In this document: positions 10,336 to 21,940 of the stretch, piece by piece
How the letters are laid out: every line of letters begins with the position of its first letter
Position numbering within the stretch: position 1 is the stretch's first letter
Assembly: GCF_042186555.1 (NCBI RefSeq)
Contig: NC_133324.1
Location: 71,972,189 to 72,036,188 of the forward strand
DNA length: 64,000 nt
Source: Aquarana catesbeiana
Taxonomy: Eukaryota > Chordata > Amphibia > Anura > Ranidae
Direction: 5' to 3'
Made by a program: the position numbers and the translations under genes
The notes under the pieces: model-generated
Database searches by the model: none
The model's input: the letters and a program-made list of their open reading frames with translations, nothing else
What the model was told of the DNA's origin: nothing

Positions 10336-10558
10336 GGGGTTCATTTACTAAAGTCAAATCCACTCTGCGCTACAAGTGCACTCGGAAGTGCAGTCGCTGT
10401 AGATCTGAGGGGAAGCTCTGCTGATTTTATCATCCGATCATGTGCAAGCAAAAATTCTGTTTTTTATTTTCCTTGCATGTCCACCTCGGATCTACAGAGG
10501 CTGCACTTCCAAGTGCACTTGTAGCGCAAAGTAGATTTGCCTTTAGTGAATAACCCCC
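10336..10558. mobile_element. MITE with long inverted repeats
   Basis: Left arm GGGGTTCATTTACTAAAG then AAATCCACTCTGCGCTACAA and GTGCACT; right arm is the complement (AGTGCACTTGTAGCGCAAAG ... TTTAGTGAATAACCCCC). Arms are about 65 bp with a few mismatches around a loop centred near 10445. Target duplication not clear. Confidence 0.75.
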
Positions 10559-10916
10559 AAAGTGAGAGGCTGCAGGTGCTGATGATCTGTGTTCGACATT
10601 TGTGAACACAGCTGAGAACTGTGCAGGCACAAGAATTTACATGACATGTCATCTCTGTACCGGCATCTTAATTTCAAAGAATAGATGACCCTGGGTGGTG
10701 CAAAGAAGATAAAGGCATTGATATGGGAAGCACTGTGATCTATGTGATTTAGTAATAAAATACCTGACAGTATTACACTTACACTATATTTTGCACGCAT
10801 GCCCTTAACATAAAAATATATCTGAAGTCAGGTCCACTTTAGGATCTGAAGGTTTTTCTGGTGATCACCTCTAATTGCTCACTCATTGTTCAAACAGATT
10901 TTAAAGCAAGTTTATA

Positions 10917-11396
10917 CAGTGGAACCTCGGATTGCGAGTAACGCGGTTAACAAGCGTTTTGCAGTACGAGCACTTAAAAATCGTAACTCGGTTTGCGAGT
11001 GTTGTCTCGCAAAACGAGCATGATTCAGGCCAAAACGGTGTGCAGTACCGCTTTTGGCCTGAGGTGGGGGGGGGGGGCGGAGATTAGCAGAGCCGAATGT
11101 CACGTTCGGAAATGCACGGAAAGGCCCGTCTGACCTCAGCAAATCTCGGGTAGGAAGTCTTTCCGAGGTTTGCCGAGGTCAGCCGAAGTGTCCTTGGGCC
11201 TTTTCGGACGTTTCCGAGGCTCTCCGGTGCCCCCACCTCTGGCCGCATGCGGTATTGCATCCCATTGAAGTCAATGCGGAACAAATTATTTTAGTTTCCA
11301 TTGACTTCAATGTGAAAACTCGCTTTGATATGCGAGTACTTTGGATTACGAGCATACTCCTGGAACGGATTATGCTCGTAATCCAAAGTTCCATTG
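10917..11396. mobile_element. Tigger-like non-autonomous element 1
   Basis: Ends CAGTGGAACCTCGGATT (10917) and AATCCAAAGTTCCATTG (to 11396) are inverted repeats flanked by TA. CAGTnnn-CCTCG ends with a TA duplication are typical of the pogo/Tigger group. Sub-terminal inverted words include GCGAGTA and TACGAGCA. No ORF of transposase length. A second copy in the opposite orientation is at 12175-12459. Confidence 0.75.
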
Positions 11397-11672
11397 TATA
11401 TAGGTACAGTAATTTTGAATAAACATATAAGGCTGGCCAAAATGTTTTTTTGTTTTTTTTTTTTTTTGTTTGTTTTTTACTATTTTGGGCCAGTTTTCCT
11501 TAGATAATAAAAACAAATCAGAAGATTTCCATTACTATTTACCACCATATAAAAGCCCAATTTGTCCTGAAAAAAAATATGGTATAATCCGCCTGAATGC
11601 ACAAAGTAGTTGTGTTGATATGTACGGTTTTACTAACGCATGTCAAAGTTTCAAAACTGGGCTTATGCATTA

Positions 11673-12075
11673 GGCTGCATTCACACCTGAGCATATTGAT
11701 TTTTGCCGTGATTTTGTACAAGTCAAAAGGTCACCAATGTAAAAATTAGTAAAACGCCTGTAATCTGCCTAAAAAGAAGCTCATGTACATTTTTGAGCTT
11801 CAGGCATTTTGGTTCAGGCGACAGAACACTCAGATGTGAACAGAGGCCATTCAAATGAATGGAATTTTGCTTGTTGGGTGTTTTGGAACTTTTGAGATGA
11901 GCGTTTTACTGATCGTGAGTCGGTCGGCTGCTGGTTTTTCAGCATGCACATCCGATAAAAGCCGGCCGAACGGCCAGTTTCTATCGGAAAGACCAACATA
12001 CACATGAGCAGAATGTGGGCCGGTGCTTTTTGTACCGGCAAATGTCTCTCGACATTCTGCCTGTGTGTACGGGGC
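11673..12075. mobile_element. Two Harbinger-like MITE fragments
   Basis: Left, TTA|GGCTGCATTCACACCTGAGC (11670 on) pairs with GATGTGAACAGAGGCC near 11834-11849. Right, a piece ending CTGTGTGTACGGGGC|TTA (12075) matches the right end of the element at 24187-25292. The boundary between them, near 11890, is uncertain. Confidence 0.5.
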
Positions 12076-12174
12076 TTAAGGTGCGAAGGGGTTAAGATTA
12101 ATTTTGAACTTTTCTTTCTGTTACTTTAAGGTCATGTCCCCATGTTCTTGATTTATACCTTTATATTGAAAATA

Positions 12175-12459
12175 CAGCGGAACCTTGGATTACGAGCATA
12201 ATCCATTCCAGGAGAATGCTTGTAATCCAAAGAACTCGCATATCAAAGCGAGTTTCCCCATAGAAGTCAATGGAAACAAAGATAATTCGTTCCGCATTGA
12301 CTTGTATTGCATGCAATACCACATGTGGCCAGAGGTGGGGGGGCGCCGGAGAGACTCGGAAATACTTGGGATAGCTCGGCCGAACTCGGAAATACTTGGG
12401 AACGGAACGTCTTTCAAAACGCTCATTAACCGCGTTACTCGTTAACCAAGGTTCCGCTG
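12175..12459. mobile_element. Tigger-like non-autonomous element 2 (inverted copy)
   Basis: CAGCGGAACCTTGGATTACG at the left and CCAAGGTTCCGCTG at the right, with TA at 12173-12174 and 12460-12461. Inside, AACTCGCATATCAAAGCGAG and CATTGAC words match 10917-11396 in complement, so the two copies form an inverted pair about 0.8 kb apart. Confidence 0.8.
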
Positions 12460-12479
12460 TACTGTTCTCCTCAACCTTA

Positions 12480-13498
12480 TTCACAACCATAAAGTGATAC
12501 TAAACACACACTGTTTAACTTACATTGTCCCTTCTATGTGGATGATGGAACTGTAATTATTTTAAATAATATATAGAAGTACCTTTTTCCTAATCGATGT
12601 ACAGCTGTCACATGACCCAGATCTTTCCTTGCCTGTCCAGGAGGAGCTTCTAGTCCTCTGCTGCTGGTCACATGTTCAAAATAAAAAAACAGCCTTTGCA
12701 ATACAGAGTAAACATAAATAATATCAATGAACTGTTTGAAATTGGCAAACAAATATATATTTGAAATCAAATCTTTATTATTTTGTGGAAATAACATGGT
12801 GTTAGTTTCTGTCAGTCACAGGCTGTGTCGCGCCCCTCCAGCCTGCGTCTTAGAATAAGAGGGCTAAAAGCCACCATGTAATTACCCCCCCCCATTGTGG
12901 TTAGTTGGTATGGCGGAGGGAGAGAGGGAGTGGGCTCTCCTTTACCACTGTGTATACGCCCACATGTGTGACTCTATAGTCACATGGGCTGCTCAGATGT
13001 AATGGAGAGGAAGTGCACAGCATAGAAAATCGCTGAAAACTGAGCATGTGCAGAGCTGCCACCACAGCTGCAAAATCTCTAGATGAACTGGGGACATGGA
13101 AAGAAGGTGGAGAACAGGATCAACCAGTTTTTTTGCAGAATACAGAGAACAAATATAGTGACCGAGTATGTACAGCCATACAGCATTTATTAATAGTTTT
13201 TTCATGATTAGGGTTTTTTGACATTTTAATATATTAGTCCCCCTCTTTACTCAGACTGTACAAATTAAGTTCCTACAGTCTCTTCCTGATATGTTTCATC
13301 TCCCAGACCTTTTACCATTTTTGCTGCCTGTTTCTGGATTTGTTCCATCTTGTCAATATAATTTTGTAAGTGAGATCTCCAATACTGGACACAGTATTCT
13401 AAATGCAGTCTCACTAAAGATCTGTATAGAGGAATCAGGACCTCCTTCCTCTTGTTAGCGATCCCTCTAAAGATAACTAAAGATCTACATAGAGGAAT
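12480..13498. other. Unassigned stretch with relic repeats
   Basis: No ORF that looks real. TCCAATACTGGACACAGTAT and GTGAGATCTCC (13370-13395), with ATCAGGACCTCCTTCCTCTT downstream, resemble a LINE tail in antisense, but too little is left to classify. Confidence 0.35.
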
Positions 13499-13502
13499 TT
13501 AA

Positions 13503-13982
13503 AGTGGAGTTCCACCCAAAAATGGAACTTCCACTTTTTGGATTCCTCCCCCCCTCCGGTGTCACATTTGGCACCTTTCAGGGGGGAGGAGGGAGCAGAT
13601 ACCTGTCTAATACAGGTATTTGCTCCCACTTCCTGGCATAGCTCACCGCAGGGCTTGCGGTGACCTATGCCACTTCTGGCGCCTACCCCGTCCTCCCCCG
13701 CTGTATTCTGTGAGGCACAGAACACAGCAGGGACCTGAGAGGACACGCAGCACGACTCGCGCATGCGCAGTAGGGAACCAGGAAGTGAAGCCGCACGGCT
13801 TCACTTCCTTATTCCCTTACCGAGGATGGCGGCGGCAGTAGCCGAGAGCCGAAGGACGGATCGGCTTCGGCTGCCGACATCGCGGGCTCCCTGGACAGGT
13901 AAGGGTCCATATATTAAAAGTCAGCAGCTGCAGTATTTGTAGCTGCTGGCTTTTAATATTTTTTTTTCAGCAGACCTCCACT
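13503..13982 (+). mobile_element. TTAA-type MITE, AGTGGAGTTCC family
   Basis: Core from AGTGGAGTTCCACCC to GACCTCCACT with TTAA directly outside both ends (13499-13502 and 13983-13986). The interior has a GC-rich hairpin (GTGAAGCCGCACGGCTTCAC near 13784-13803) and a GCTGCAGTATTTGTAGCTGC hairpin near 13926-13945. An opposite-strand copy is at 21544-21940. Could be Kolobok- or piggyBac-related. Confidence 0.75.
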
Positions 13983-14060
13983 TTAATGCACAAAAACACA
14001 ATATTAAACCCAATCGTTTGGTAAAAAATAAGACCATGTTACACAGAGTACAGTAAATGG

Positions 14061-14216
14061 ATATTATTATTATTTATTATTATACAGGATTTATATAGCG
14101 CCAACAGTTTACGCAGCGCTTTACAACTTGAGGGTAGACAGTACAAATACAATACACTTTGATACAGTAGGAATCAGAGGGCCCTGCTCCTTAGAGCTTA
14201 TCAGACATGTCACTCT
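14061..14216 (-). mobile_element. LINE/SINE 3' tail with ATT microsatellite
   Basis: An (ATT)n-rich tract (14061-14093) is followed by TATATAGCGCCAACAGTTTA, CGCAGCGCTTTACAA and GAGGGCCCTGCTCCTTAGAG. This is the complement of the tail seen at 9560-9625 (GCACTGCGTATATTGACAG, CTATATAAG), so the element is inserted in minus orientation with the ATT tract as its 3' repeat. Confidence 0.6.
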
Positions 14217-14708
14217 TTAAAATTGAGCACGCCCATAGAACCGCGACAAACTACGTACAGTATATATTCCATAGACGACACTTTGAAAGCCTTTATAGGT
14301 TATCACTTTAGATTTACACAGGAGGTCTATTGTTACAATTATTGCTCTCATTCTGATGTTCGTGGTGATGCCTCACATGTGTGGTGCGTAATTACGTTGT
14401 GTAATTTTCGCCTTTGCGCACAAGCACGGGAGGATGGGAGCGCTTTAAAACCTTTTTTTTATTCTTTATTTTGATTTTTACACTGTAACTTTAATTTTTT
14501 GATAACTCATTTTTTTATCACGAGGAATGTAAACATCCCATGTGATAGCAACAGGCAGTGACAGGTCCTCTTTACTGAGACATCTGGGGTCTGTTAGTCG
14601 TCAGATCTCTCTGCTCTTAAAAGCTTCGGCTCTTTACAAGATTATGATCTGAGGCTTTTTTTTAAACCAGTAATGGTTTGTCTATAACTGGGTACGTGTG
14701 GGAAGTAT

Positions 14709-15634
14709 TTAACTGCTTGCCGACCAGCCGCCGTCATTATACTGCGGCAGGTTGGCACGGCTGCGCGAATCACCGTAGGTGTACATTGGCCGCTTTAGGG
14801 GGCGCCCACGCCGCCGAAGCTGATGCGCATGGCCGGCGGCTGCGATGTCCGCCCGCGATTGCTCCTCAGAGAGCCAACACGGGGATCTTTACAGATCCCC
14901 GTTCTGTCAGGAAAGTAGAGAGAGAATTGCTGTTTCTAGTGATCAGGAACAGCGATCTCTCTCTCTGTACTCCCAGTCACTCCCCTCCCCCCACAGTTAG
15001 AAACATCTCCCAGGGAACACATTTAACCCCCTTGATCTACCCCTTCCCTGCCAGTGACCTTTATACAGTAATCAGCGGCTATTTTTTTTTTAGCTCTGAT
15101 CGCTGTATAAATGTCAATGGTCCCAAAAAAGTGTCAAACGTGTCCGATCTGTCTGCCGCAATGTCGTAGTCCTGCTAGAAAAAAATCACTGATCACTGCC
15201 ATTACTATCCCCTATTTTGTAGACGCTATAACTTTTGCACAAACCAATCAATATACACTTATTGGGATTTTTTTTTTCCACAAATATGTAGAATACTACA
15301 TATTGGCCTAAACTGATGAAGAAATTTATTTTTTTTATTTGTTTTTTGGGTATTTATTATAGCAAAAAGTAGAAAATATATTTTTATTTTTTCAAAATTG
15401 TCTTTTTTTTTTTTTGGTTTATTTAAAGCGCAAAAAAAAAAAAAAAACTGCAGAGGTGATCAAATACCACCAAAAGAAATCTCTATTTATGGGGAAAAAA
15501 AGGACATACATTTTGTTTGTGTACAACGTCGCACGGCCGCGCAATTGTCAGTTAAAGCGATGTTTTGCCGTATCGCATCGCAAAAAATGGCCTGGTCATA
15601 AAGGGGGTAAATCCTTCTGGGGCTGAAGTGGTTA
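14709..15634 (+). mobile_element. TTAA-type transposon, family B
   Basis: Starts TTAACTGCTTGCCGACC and ends GGCTGAAGTGGTTA. Family landmarks in order: GC-rich left part with the hairpin-forming GGGGATCTTTACAGATCCCC, CTGTATAAATGTCAATGGTC, TTGTAGACGCTATAACTTTT, CCAATCAATATACACTTATT, GTGATCAAATACCACCAAAA, then TCGCACGGCCGCGCAATTGT. Copies in the window: 18471, 20776, 26061, 39445, 45484 and 56030. No transposase ORF, so non-autonomous. Confidence 0.8.
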
Positions 15635-15759
15635 CCTAACCAAAAGGAAGCAAATAACAGTTCATAGTTAGGGGCTTGCATACACTTGCACATTTATTGA
15701 GAGGAATTTCAGTGTTTTTGCTTTCACCGCCTTCATTTTTTTTTTTCCAATAACTTTTA

Positions 15760-16664
15760 GCCCTCATGCACACAGGCTGTTAAAAAAAAATGTTATGAAA
15801 ACGCCAGTATCTTTGCAGTGATTTTTTTAGTCCTCATGCACACGGACGTTTTTACAGCTGCTTTTTTGAGCTTTTTTTGCAGCTTAAAAAGGCCTGTCTA
15901 TGTTAGTCTATGGCTTCATGCCCACCTAGGCGTTTTTGAGCTGCAAGTGGCATAGGCGTTTTTAAGCTGTAAAAAAAACCCAGGACCAGTGGGTTCTGAG
16001 AGACGTTTTTTAGCTGTAAAAACGCTCTAACGCTGAAAAACGCTCAAAAACGCTTCATTCACCAACGTTTTTTAGCGTTTTTGATCCATTGAAAAAAAAA
16101 AAAAAAAAAGTTGAAAAAAAAAAAAACGCGGAAAAACGCTCAAAAACGCTAAAACCGCTATTGCAAAAACGCTGTAAAACGCTGAAAAAAGCTGAAAAAA
16201 GTTAAAAAAAATCACTGCAAAGATACTGGCGTTTTCATAACGTTTTTTTAACAGCCTGTGTGCATGAGGGCTTAAACTTTTTTCAGCGTTTTTGCAATAG
16301 CGGTTTTTAGCGTTTTTCGAGCGTTTTTCCGCGTTAGCGTTTTTTGAGCGTTTTTTTTTTTTTTCAAATTTTTTTTTTTTTTTTTTTTTTTCTTCAATGG
16401 ATCAAAAACACTAAAAAACGTTGGTGAATGATGTTTTTGAGCGTTTTTCACCGTTTTTCAGCATTAGAGCGTTTTTACAGCTGAAAAACGTCTCTCAGAA
16501 CCCACTGGTCCTGGTTTTTTTTTACAGCTTAAAAACGCCTATGCCACTTGCAGCTCAAAAACGCCTAGGTGGGCATGAAGCCATAGACTAACATAGACAG
16601 GCCTTTTTAAGCTGCAAAAAAAGCTCAAAAAAGCAGCTGTAAAAACGTCTGTGTGCATGAGGAC
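15760..16664. mobile_element. MITE inserted into an inverted copy of itself
   Basis: The outer copy consists of 15760-15829 plus 16275-16664. The inner copy is 15830-16271. TTA flanks the outer copy (15757-15759 and 16665-16667) and the inner copy (15827-15829 and 16272-16274). Ends are GCCCTCATGCACACAGGCTG and GTCCTCATGCACACGGACG with their complements. Deleting the inner copy plus one TTA restores a continuous sequence matching the inner element's own junction, GCAGTGATTTTTTTAA followed by ACTTTTTTCAGC (complement at about 16193-16220). The order of arms is therefore R', L, R, L', an interleaved inverted repeat of about 900 bp. Confidence 0.85.
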
Positions 16665-16939
16665 TTATTAGAGATTTTGCATGTATACAAACAAACAAAT
16701 ATTGACTAAAAAAAAAAACATGATAGAAATAAAAGAAAAAAAAAATACCGGTGTTCAAAACACCATCAAAACTTCACATGCCATCGCATTTCACCACCTT
16801 TATAGTGTCTGTTACCCCAACATTTCATTGTCCTGGTATGTGTCTGATATGATATGTGTCTGTTGTACTTGTTTTATGTAGTATCCTGTTCTCTTTACAT
16901 TGCTTCCTTTTGTGCGAAATACCTGCTGATCCCGCCCAC

Positions 16940-17439
16940 CAGTGTTAATTTTGGCAGCAAATTTCAATTTAGTTTTAGTCTTAGTCTTAGGACTAAAATG
17001 GCATTTTAGTTTTAGTCCCATTTTAGTCTTCTGCAATTGTTTTAGTTTTAGTCGTATTTAGTCGACTAAATCTCCAGTACATTTTAGTCGCCGAAAACTC
17101 ATTTTAGTCATCTAAAACCTAATGGGTGTAATTAAATTGTAATGCATTAGTTAACATTTCTCTACAATTTCAAAACTCATTATATACTTCTGGAGTGAAA
17201 TATCTCATATATTATTTAAGGTATTGAGGTATGAACATGCACTACAGACCAGTGTTAATTTTGAAGTCAAATTTCAATTTAGTCTTAGTCTTTTGACCAA
17301 AATGCCATTTTATTTTTAGTCCCATTTTAGTCTTTTGACTAAAACCCCATTTAGGTTTTAGTTGTATTTTAGTCATATAGTTTTAGTTGTATTTTTGTCA
17401 ACTAAAATAGTATTCATTTAGTCGACAAAACTAACACTG
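16940..17439. mobile_element. TTTTAGTC-rich element with CAGTGTTAATTTT ends
   Basis: CAGTGTTAATTTTGG at 16940 and ACAAAACTAACACTG to 17439 are inverted. A second copy of the left end occurs at 17250, so this is either one element with an internal duplication or two adjacent copies. The interior is degenerate repetition of TTTTAGT/ACTAAAA with the palindrome TTAGTCGACTAA near 17061. This type is known from fish and frog genomes; the superfamily is not evident. Confidence 0.65.
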
Positions 17440-18470
17440 CCATCCACTTGCTTTCCTGTTTCCAACTAACCATGCTATGGAAGCACATCCATCCCAGCAT
17501 GGTCAGTTTTCTAATTGCATTCTTACTTGGGAGCACAGCCTGCCTGTCCTCCAATGAACAGATTTGTGCTGACACACCCCCCCCCCCCCCCCAGCACAGC
17601 CAACCATTCACTGGGAAGATCAGTGTGCTGCTGTTCTGTGCCTCCTGCTGACCCACACCCCTGCAGACTGCACCCCAACTCTCAGCCCCTTATGTAGCTG
17701 GGAACGTATAACAAAAAGTATTTGTGTGTGTGTGTATATAATGGGCTGTTTTACAAGGGTTCACATATACAGTGAAGAAGGTATACCTGGACCTCATGTG
17801 TCTCATAATTGGAAGGGGAAATGCTTTATTTTTCTGATGTTTTGTATTATTACAGCCCTTTTTCTAATTCAGTGACAATGTACAAGCTAAATATAAGAAA
17901 ACTATTTACATTCGCCGCCGTGAGATCTCATCAGTTGTATCATCCCTGATTTTATAATGTACTTTCAGCCCTATTTCTAATTATTATTGACAAGAAGATA
18001 TTTATTTTCCCCATATTGAGCATTTTATACCTCTCAGTTATATTAGGGCAGTATATTTTGCTCCTCATTTTAAAGTGGTGTAAAACTTCTGCTGTTTTCC
18101 TGCCGGTGAATTGGCGTTCTGGGAGGATGTATCCACGCGTCACATACCGTATTGATGTCTTTTTTCAGGTCTCGTAAGTCCGTGCCGTTCGTACACGCTT
18201 GTGTTGTTTGCTTTGTAGATGTCTTTTTGCAACTTATTTTTAAATTATTAGTATTGATTTTTCTTTTTACGTTGCTGTCAACTTTATATATTGGAGTGGA
18301 CAGCACTGTAGTTTGGCTCGGCAAACATCACACACATAAAAACAAAAGATCTGATTGTCAGCTCTGCACTGTCGAGCGAGTAAAGAGAATAGTAGATGGA
18401 GTAATACAGGAATGTTAAGAGCACTCTTCCTTATTCCTAAGTTGCGTTGGATGTTAGCGCGCTTGTGTTT
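17440..18470. other. Unassigned stretch
   Basis: Contains a C-run (17576-17592) and a short TG tract (17723-17734). A pyrimidine-rich tract ending TTTTTTCAG at 18167 looks acceptor-like, but the frame after it (18152-18418) is hydrophobic low-complexity and no donor or homology supports an exon. Confidence 0.35.
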
Positions 18471-19475
18471 TTAACCGCTTCAGCCCCGGAAGATTTGGCT
18501 GCCGAATGACCGGGCCATTTTTTGCAATTCGGCACTGCGTCGCTTTCACTGGCAGGTGCGCTGTCGTGCGACGCTGCACCCAAACAAAATTGACGTCCTT
18601 TTTTTCCCACAAATAGAGCTTTCTTTTGGTGGTATTTGATCACCTTTGCGTTTTTTTTTTTTTTTTTGCGCTATAAACAAAAAGAGACAATTTTGAAAAA
18701 TACACAATATTTTTTGTACTTTTTGCTATAATAAAGATCCCCATTTTTTCTTTTTAAAAAAAGCTAATTTTTTCTCAGTTTAGGTTGATATGCATTCTTC
18801 TACATATTTCTGGTAAACAAAAAATCGCAATAAGCATATATTGATTGGTTTGCGCAAAGTTATAGTGTCTACAAAATAGGGGATAGATTTATAGCATTTT
18901 TATTATTTTGTATTTTTTTTTTTTTTTTTTTTTTACTAGTAATGGTGGCGATCTGCGATTTTTATCGGGACTGCGACATTATGGCGGACACATCGGACAC
19001 TTTTGACACATTTTTGGGACCATTGGCATTTGTACAGTGTTCAGTGCTATAAAAATGCACTGATTACTGTATAAATGTCACTGGCAGGGAAGGGGTTAAC
19101 ACTAGGGGGCGATCAAGGGGTTAATAGTGTTCCTTCTCTGTGTTCTAACTGAAGGGGGGGAGGGGACTGTGTAGGGGAGATGACAGATCGTTGTTCATAC
19201 TTTGTATGAACACACGATCGGTCTCTTCTCCCCTCAGAGAACTGGGATCTGTGTGTTTATACACACACAGATCCCACGTTCTCGATGTGTCACGAGTGAT
19301 CACGGGAGCGTGGCTGTCATCGCGCCCGCTGGGCACTCGCATCGGTTTCCGGGGGCGAGCAGCGGGTGCGCGTCCCTAGTGGCCACAGGGTGAAGCGACA
19401 TAATATAACGTTGTTTCACCCAGCGGTGCCATTCTGCCACAGTAAAACTGCGGCGGCTGGTCTGCAAGTGGTTAA
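18471..19475 (-). mobile_element. Full-length family B TTAA-type transposon
   Basis: TTAACCGCTTCAGCCCCGG (18471) to CTGCAAGTGGTTAA (19475), 1005 bp, the best preserved copy. In this orientation the CACAAATAGAGCTTTCTTTT and TGGTGGTATTTGATCACCTT words come first and the GC-rich end last. A CACACAGATCCCACG hairpin partner pair lies at 19225-19280. Confidence 0.85.
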
Positions 19476-19665
19476 TTTTATGTATAATTTTTTTTTATAA
19501 CATGTCAGTTGGACCTATGTTGATGGCATGTGGTAGTTTTTTTTTTAATTTTTTTTTTTTCAACCTTCTTACAAAGTGTTCTTAAGTTCAAACGAGAAAA
19601 TATTCTAGCCAGACTAGTTACAGTGAAGTGTGCTGAAAGGAACTAGAAATCCTTCCACTAAGCCA

Positions 19666-19990
19666 GTGGTAAAACAGAAAGTTATTTTGGCCATAACTCT
19701 CCTGTGGGTCACAGGGGTGCACTTAGTTCTGCACTTCTGTGACCCATATTCAGTCAACAGCTAAAGTTTGCTGTCAGGTGATGTCACAGAGTCCAGGCTC
19801 TGTGGGGATCCCGACTATAATGTTGGGATCCGGTCAGATCCCTGACCGGCAGTTGGCTCAGCCTCTCTCCGCTTTCACAGTTTGGCACTCCACTGAGTAC
19901 TGATGGGGCAGAGCACGGAGCGTAGACTGACAGACACATCTCAGTGCTCAGAGCGGACATGAGTGATCGGTGGTCTTTGAGCACTCCGTT
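19666..19990 (-). mobile_element. Partial TTAA-type MITE (GTGGGTCACAG family)
   Basis: CTCCTGTGGGTCACAGGGGT, GTTCTGCACTTCTGTGACCC, ATGTCACAGAGTCCAGGCTC and TCCCGACTATAATGTTG correspond in complement to 36900-37085. The TTAA ends are not preserved. Confidence 0.55.
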
Positions 19991-20019
19991 TTCAGTGTTG
20001 AGCCACCAGGGCAGCCATG

Positions 20020-21464
20020 TATCCTATACAGATACTGTTGCGCTTTGTATATGTTTTGTTGTAAACCAACCTTTAAGCAGATAAGACTTTCTACAAATTA
20101 AATCAATTCCATCTATCTGATCAAGATATCCCCAGAAAAAGTAAATTAATAAAATGAACACCATATGTGAACCAAGCATAATAGGTCCATCCATGCATTG
20201 TATCAACCAAAATGTCTCTGGTGCATCCTTCCACCTTATCACATACAGCCTCTTACAAAACCCCAAATCATAAGTGGTCTAAACGAGTTCAGAGTTATGT
20301 GGACCTAGTTGTTAAGCCTTCACAGAGGAACCACAAGGAGCACCAGCAGGAATGGAACTATGTATCTTCTCCACCTCGATAGTATCATTGCAGTGGGGGT
20401 GTTATACTATAGAAGCTGTCACTGGCTTTTTTTCGGTCGCTGTGATACTGCCGAGGTGGAGAAGATGCATAGTTCTATTCCTGCTGGTGCTCCTTGTGGT
20501 TCCTCTGTGAACACTCATCAGCTAGGTCCACACACCTCTGAGCTTGTTTAGACCACCTATGATTTGGGGTCTTGGATTTTGGTAGGAGGCTGTATGTGAT
20601 AAGGTGGAGGGATGCACCAGAGACATTTTGGTTGACACAATGCACGGGTGGACTTATTACACAAAGTTCACATATGGTGTTAATTTTATTTTATACATTT
20701 TTCAATTGTTTTCCAGTGATATTTTGATTGGCTAGATGGAACTGATGATTTAATTTGTAGAAAGTTTTTATTTGCTTAACCACTTCAGTACCGGCGTATT
20801 GTAATATGACGTCCACAGATGGCATCTCCCATCCTGGGTGGACGTCATATGACGGCCTCGGGTTCCCGGCTGTCTAGGGGGCGCCCGCGCGCCGCGTTTC
20901 TCGGGACCCGGTGCGTGTGCCCGGCGGGCCGCGATGTCCGCCGGGCACCCGCGATTGCCCGTTAACCGGGCCGGACCGTGGATCTTTGTGTGTAAACACA
21001 CAGATCCACGTCCTGTCAGGTGAGAGGAGAGCGATCTGTGTTCCCAGTACAGCGGAACACTGATCGGTCTCCTCCCCTTGTGCGTCCCCTCCCCCTACAG
21101 TTAGAAGCATTCCCTAGGAAACACATTTAACCCCTCCCCACCCCCTAGTGGTTAACCCCTTCACTGCCTGTCACATTTACACAGTAATCAATGCAATTAT
21201 ATAGCATTGATCGCTGTATAAATGTGAATGGTCCCAAAAATGTGTCAAAAGTGTCCGATGTGTCCGCCATAATGTCGCAGTCACGAAAAAAAATCGCGAT
21301 CGCCGCTATTACTAGTAAAAAAAAAAAAAAAAAAAAATTTTTTTTTTTAAAAAATGCCATTAATCTATCCCGTATTTTGTAGACGCTATAACTTTTGCGC
21401 AAATCAATCAATCAATGGTTTACACTGAAATATATACACAGCACAACAGTATCTGTATAGGATA
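20020..21464. repeat. Long palindrome (foldback element) split by a TTAA-type transposon
   Basis: The left arm runs from TATCCTATACAGATACTGTT (20020) to about 20395; the right arm runs from about 20440 to 20779 and resumes at about 21415-21464, ending CAGTATCTGTATAGGATA. Matching inner words include ATGAACACCATATGTGAACC/GGTTCACATATGGTGTT-type pairs and GGAGCACCAGCAGGAAT with its complement. The right arm is interrupted exactly at a TTAA whose counterpart in the left arm (AACCTTTAAGCAG, about 20072) is intact. Confidence 0.85.
20776..21412 (+). mobile_element. Right-truncated family B TTAA-type transposon inside the palindrome
   Basis: Begins TTAACCACTTCAGTACCGG and contains the hairpin ATGACGTCCACAG...GGTGGACGTCAT, then CTGTATAAATGTGAATGGTC and GTAGACGCTATAACTTTTGC. 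It stops inside the CAATCAATCAAT word, where family members continue towards the CACC-AAAAGAA block, so the last third is deleted and the flank rejoins at GGTTTACAC. Confidence 0.75.
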
Positions 21465-21543
21465 TTTTTACTCATTTATTTGTTGAGTTCACAAGGGTTT
21501 AATTTATTTGATTACCTTTTAGCACTAAGCTTAGTTCTCTTAA

Positions 21544-21940
21544 AGACGAGGTCCGCCCACCACTGCAAAAATTAAAAGCCAGCAGCTGCACTTTATGCAG
21601 CTGCTGACTTTTAATAATCGGACACTTACCTGTCTGGGAGTCCAGCGATGTCGGCACAGCAGCTGTGGGGGGGCATGCTGCCTCATTGCGAGTAAGGGAA
21701 CCCGGCAGTGTAGCCTTATGGCTTCACGCTGGGAACCCTACTATGCATGCACGAGGCTCTGCTCCTCTCTCCTACTGGCCCGGCGGAGGGAGCTCGGGCG
21801 GTGACGTCAATACCCGCAGCTGAGGCTCCCGAAATCCTGCCAACTGTCCCCCCCCCCCCCCCCGGGAAGGTGCCAAATGTTGCACCGGAGGGGGGAGGAG
21901 TACAACGAGCGGAAGTTCCACTTTTGGGTGGAACTCCACT
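21544..21940 (-). mobile_element. TTAA-type MITE, AGTGGAGTTCC family, opposite strand
   Basis: AGACGAGGTCCGCCCACC to GGTGGAACTCCACT with TTAA outside both ends (21540-21543, 21941-21944). Complementary in order to 13503-13982, including the AGCAGCTGCACTTTATGCAG hairpin. Contains a C-run near 21847-21862. Confidence 0.75.

Noticed and set aside
18152..18418. 88-codon frame after a TTTTTTCAG tract
   Set aside because: Low-complexity hydrophobic translation with no donor and no recognised motif.
21191..21411. Frames in the family B elements (also at 15111, 19202, 26428)
   Set aside because: They fall in the same position in several copies of a non-coding transposon and are not conserved as protein.
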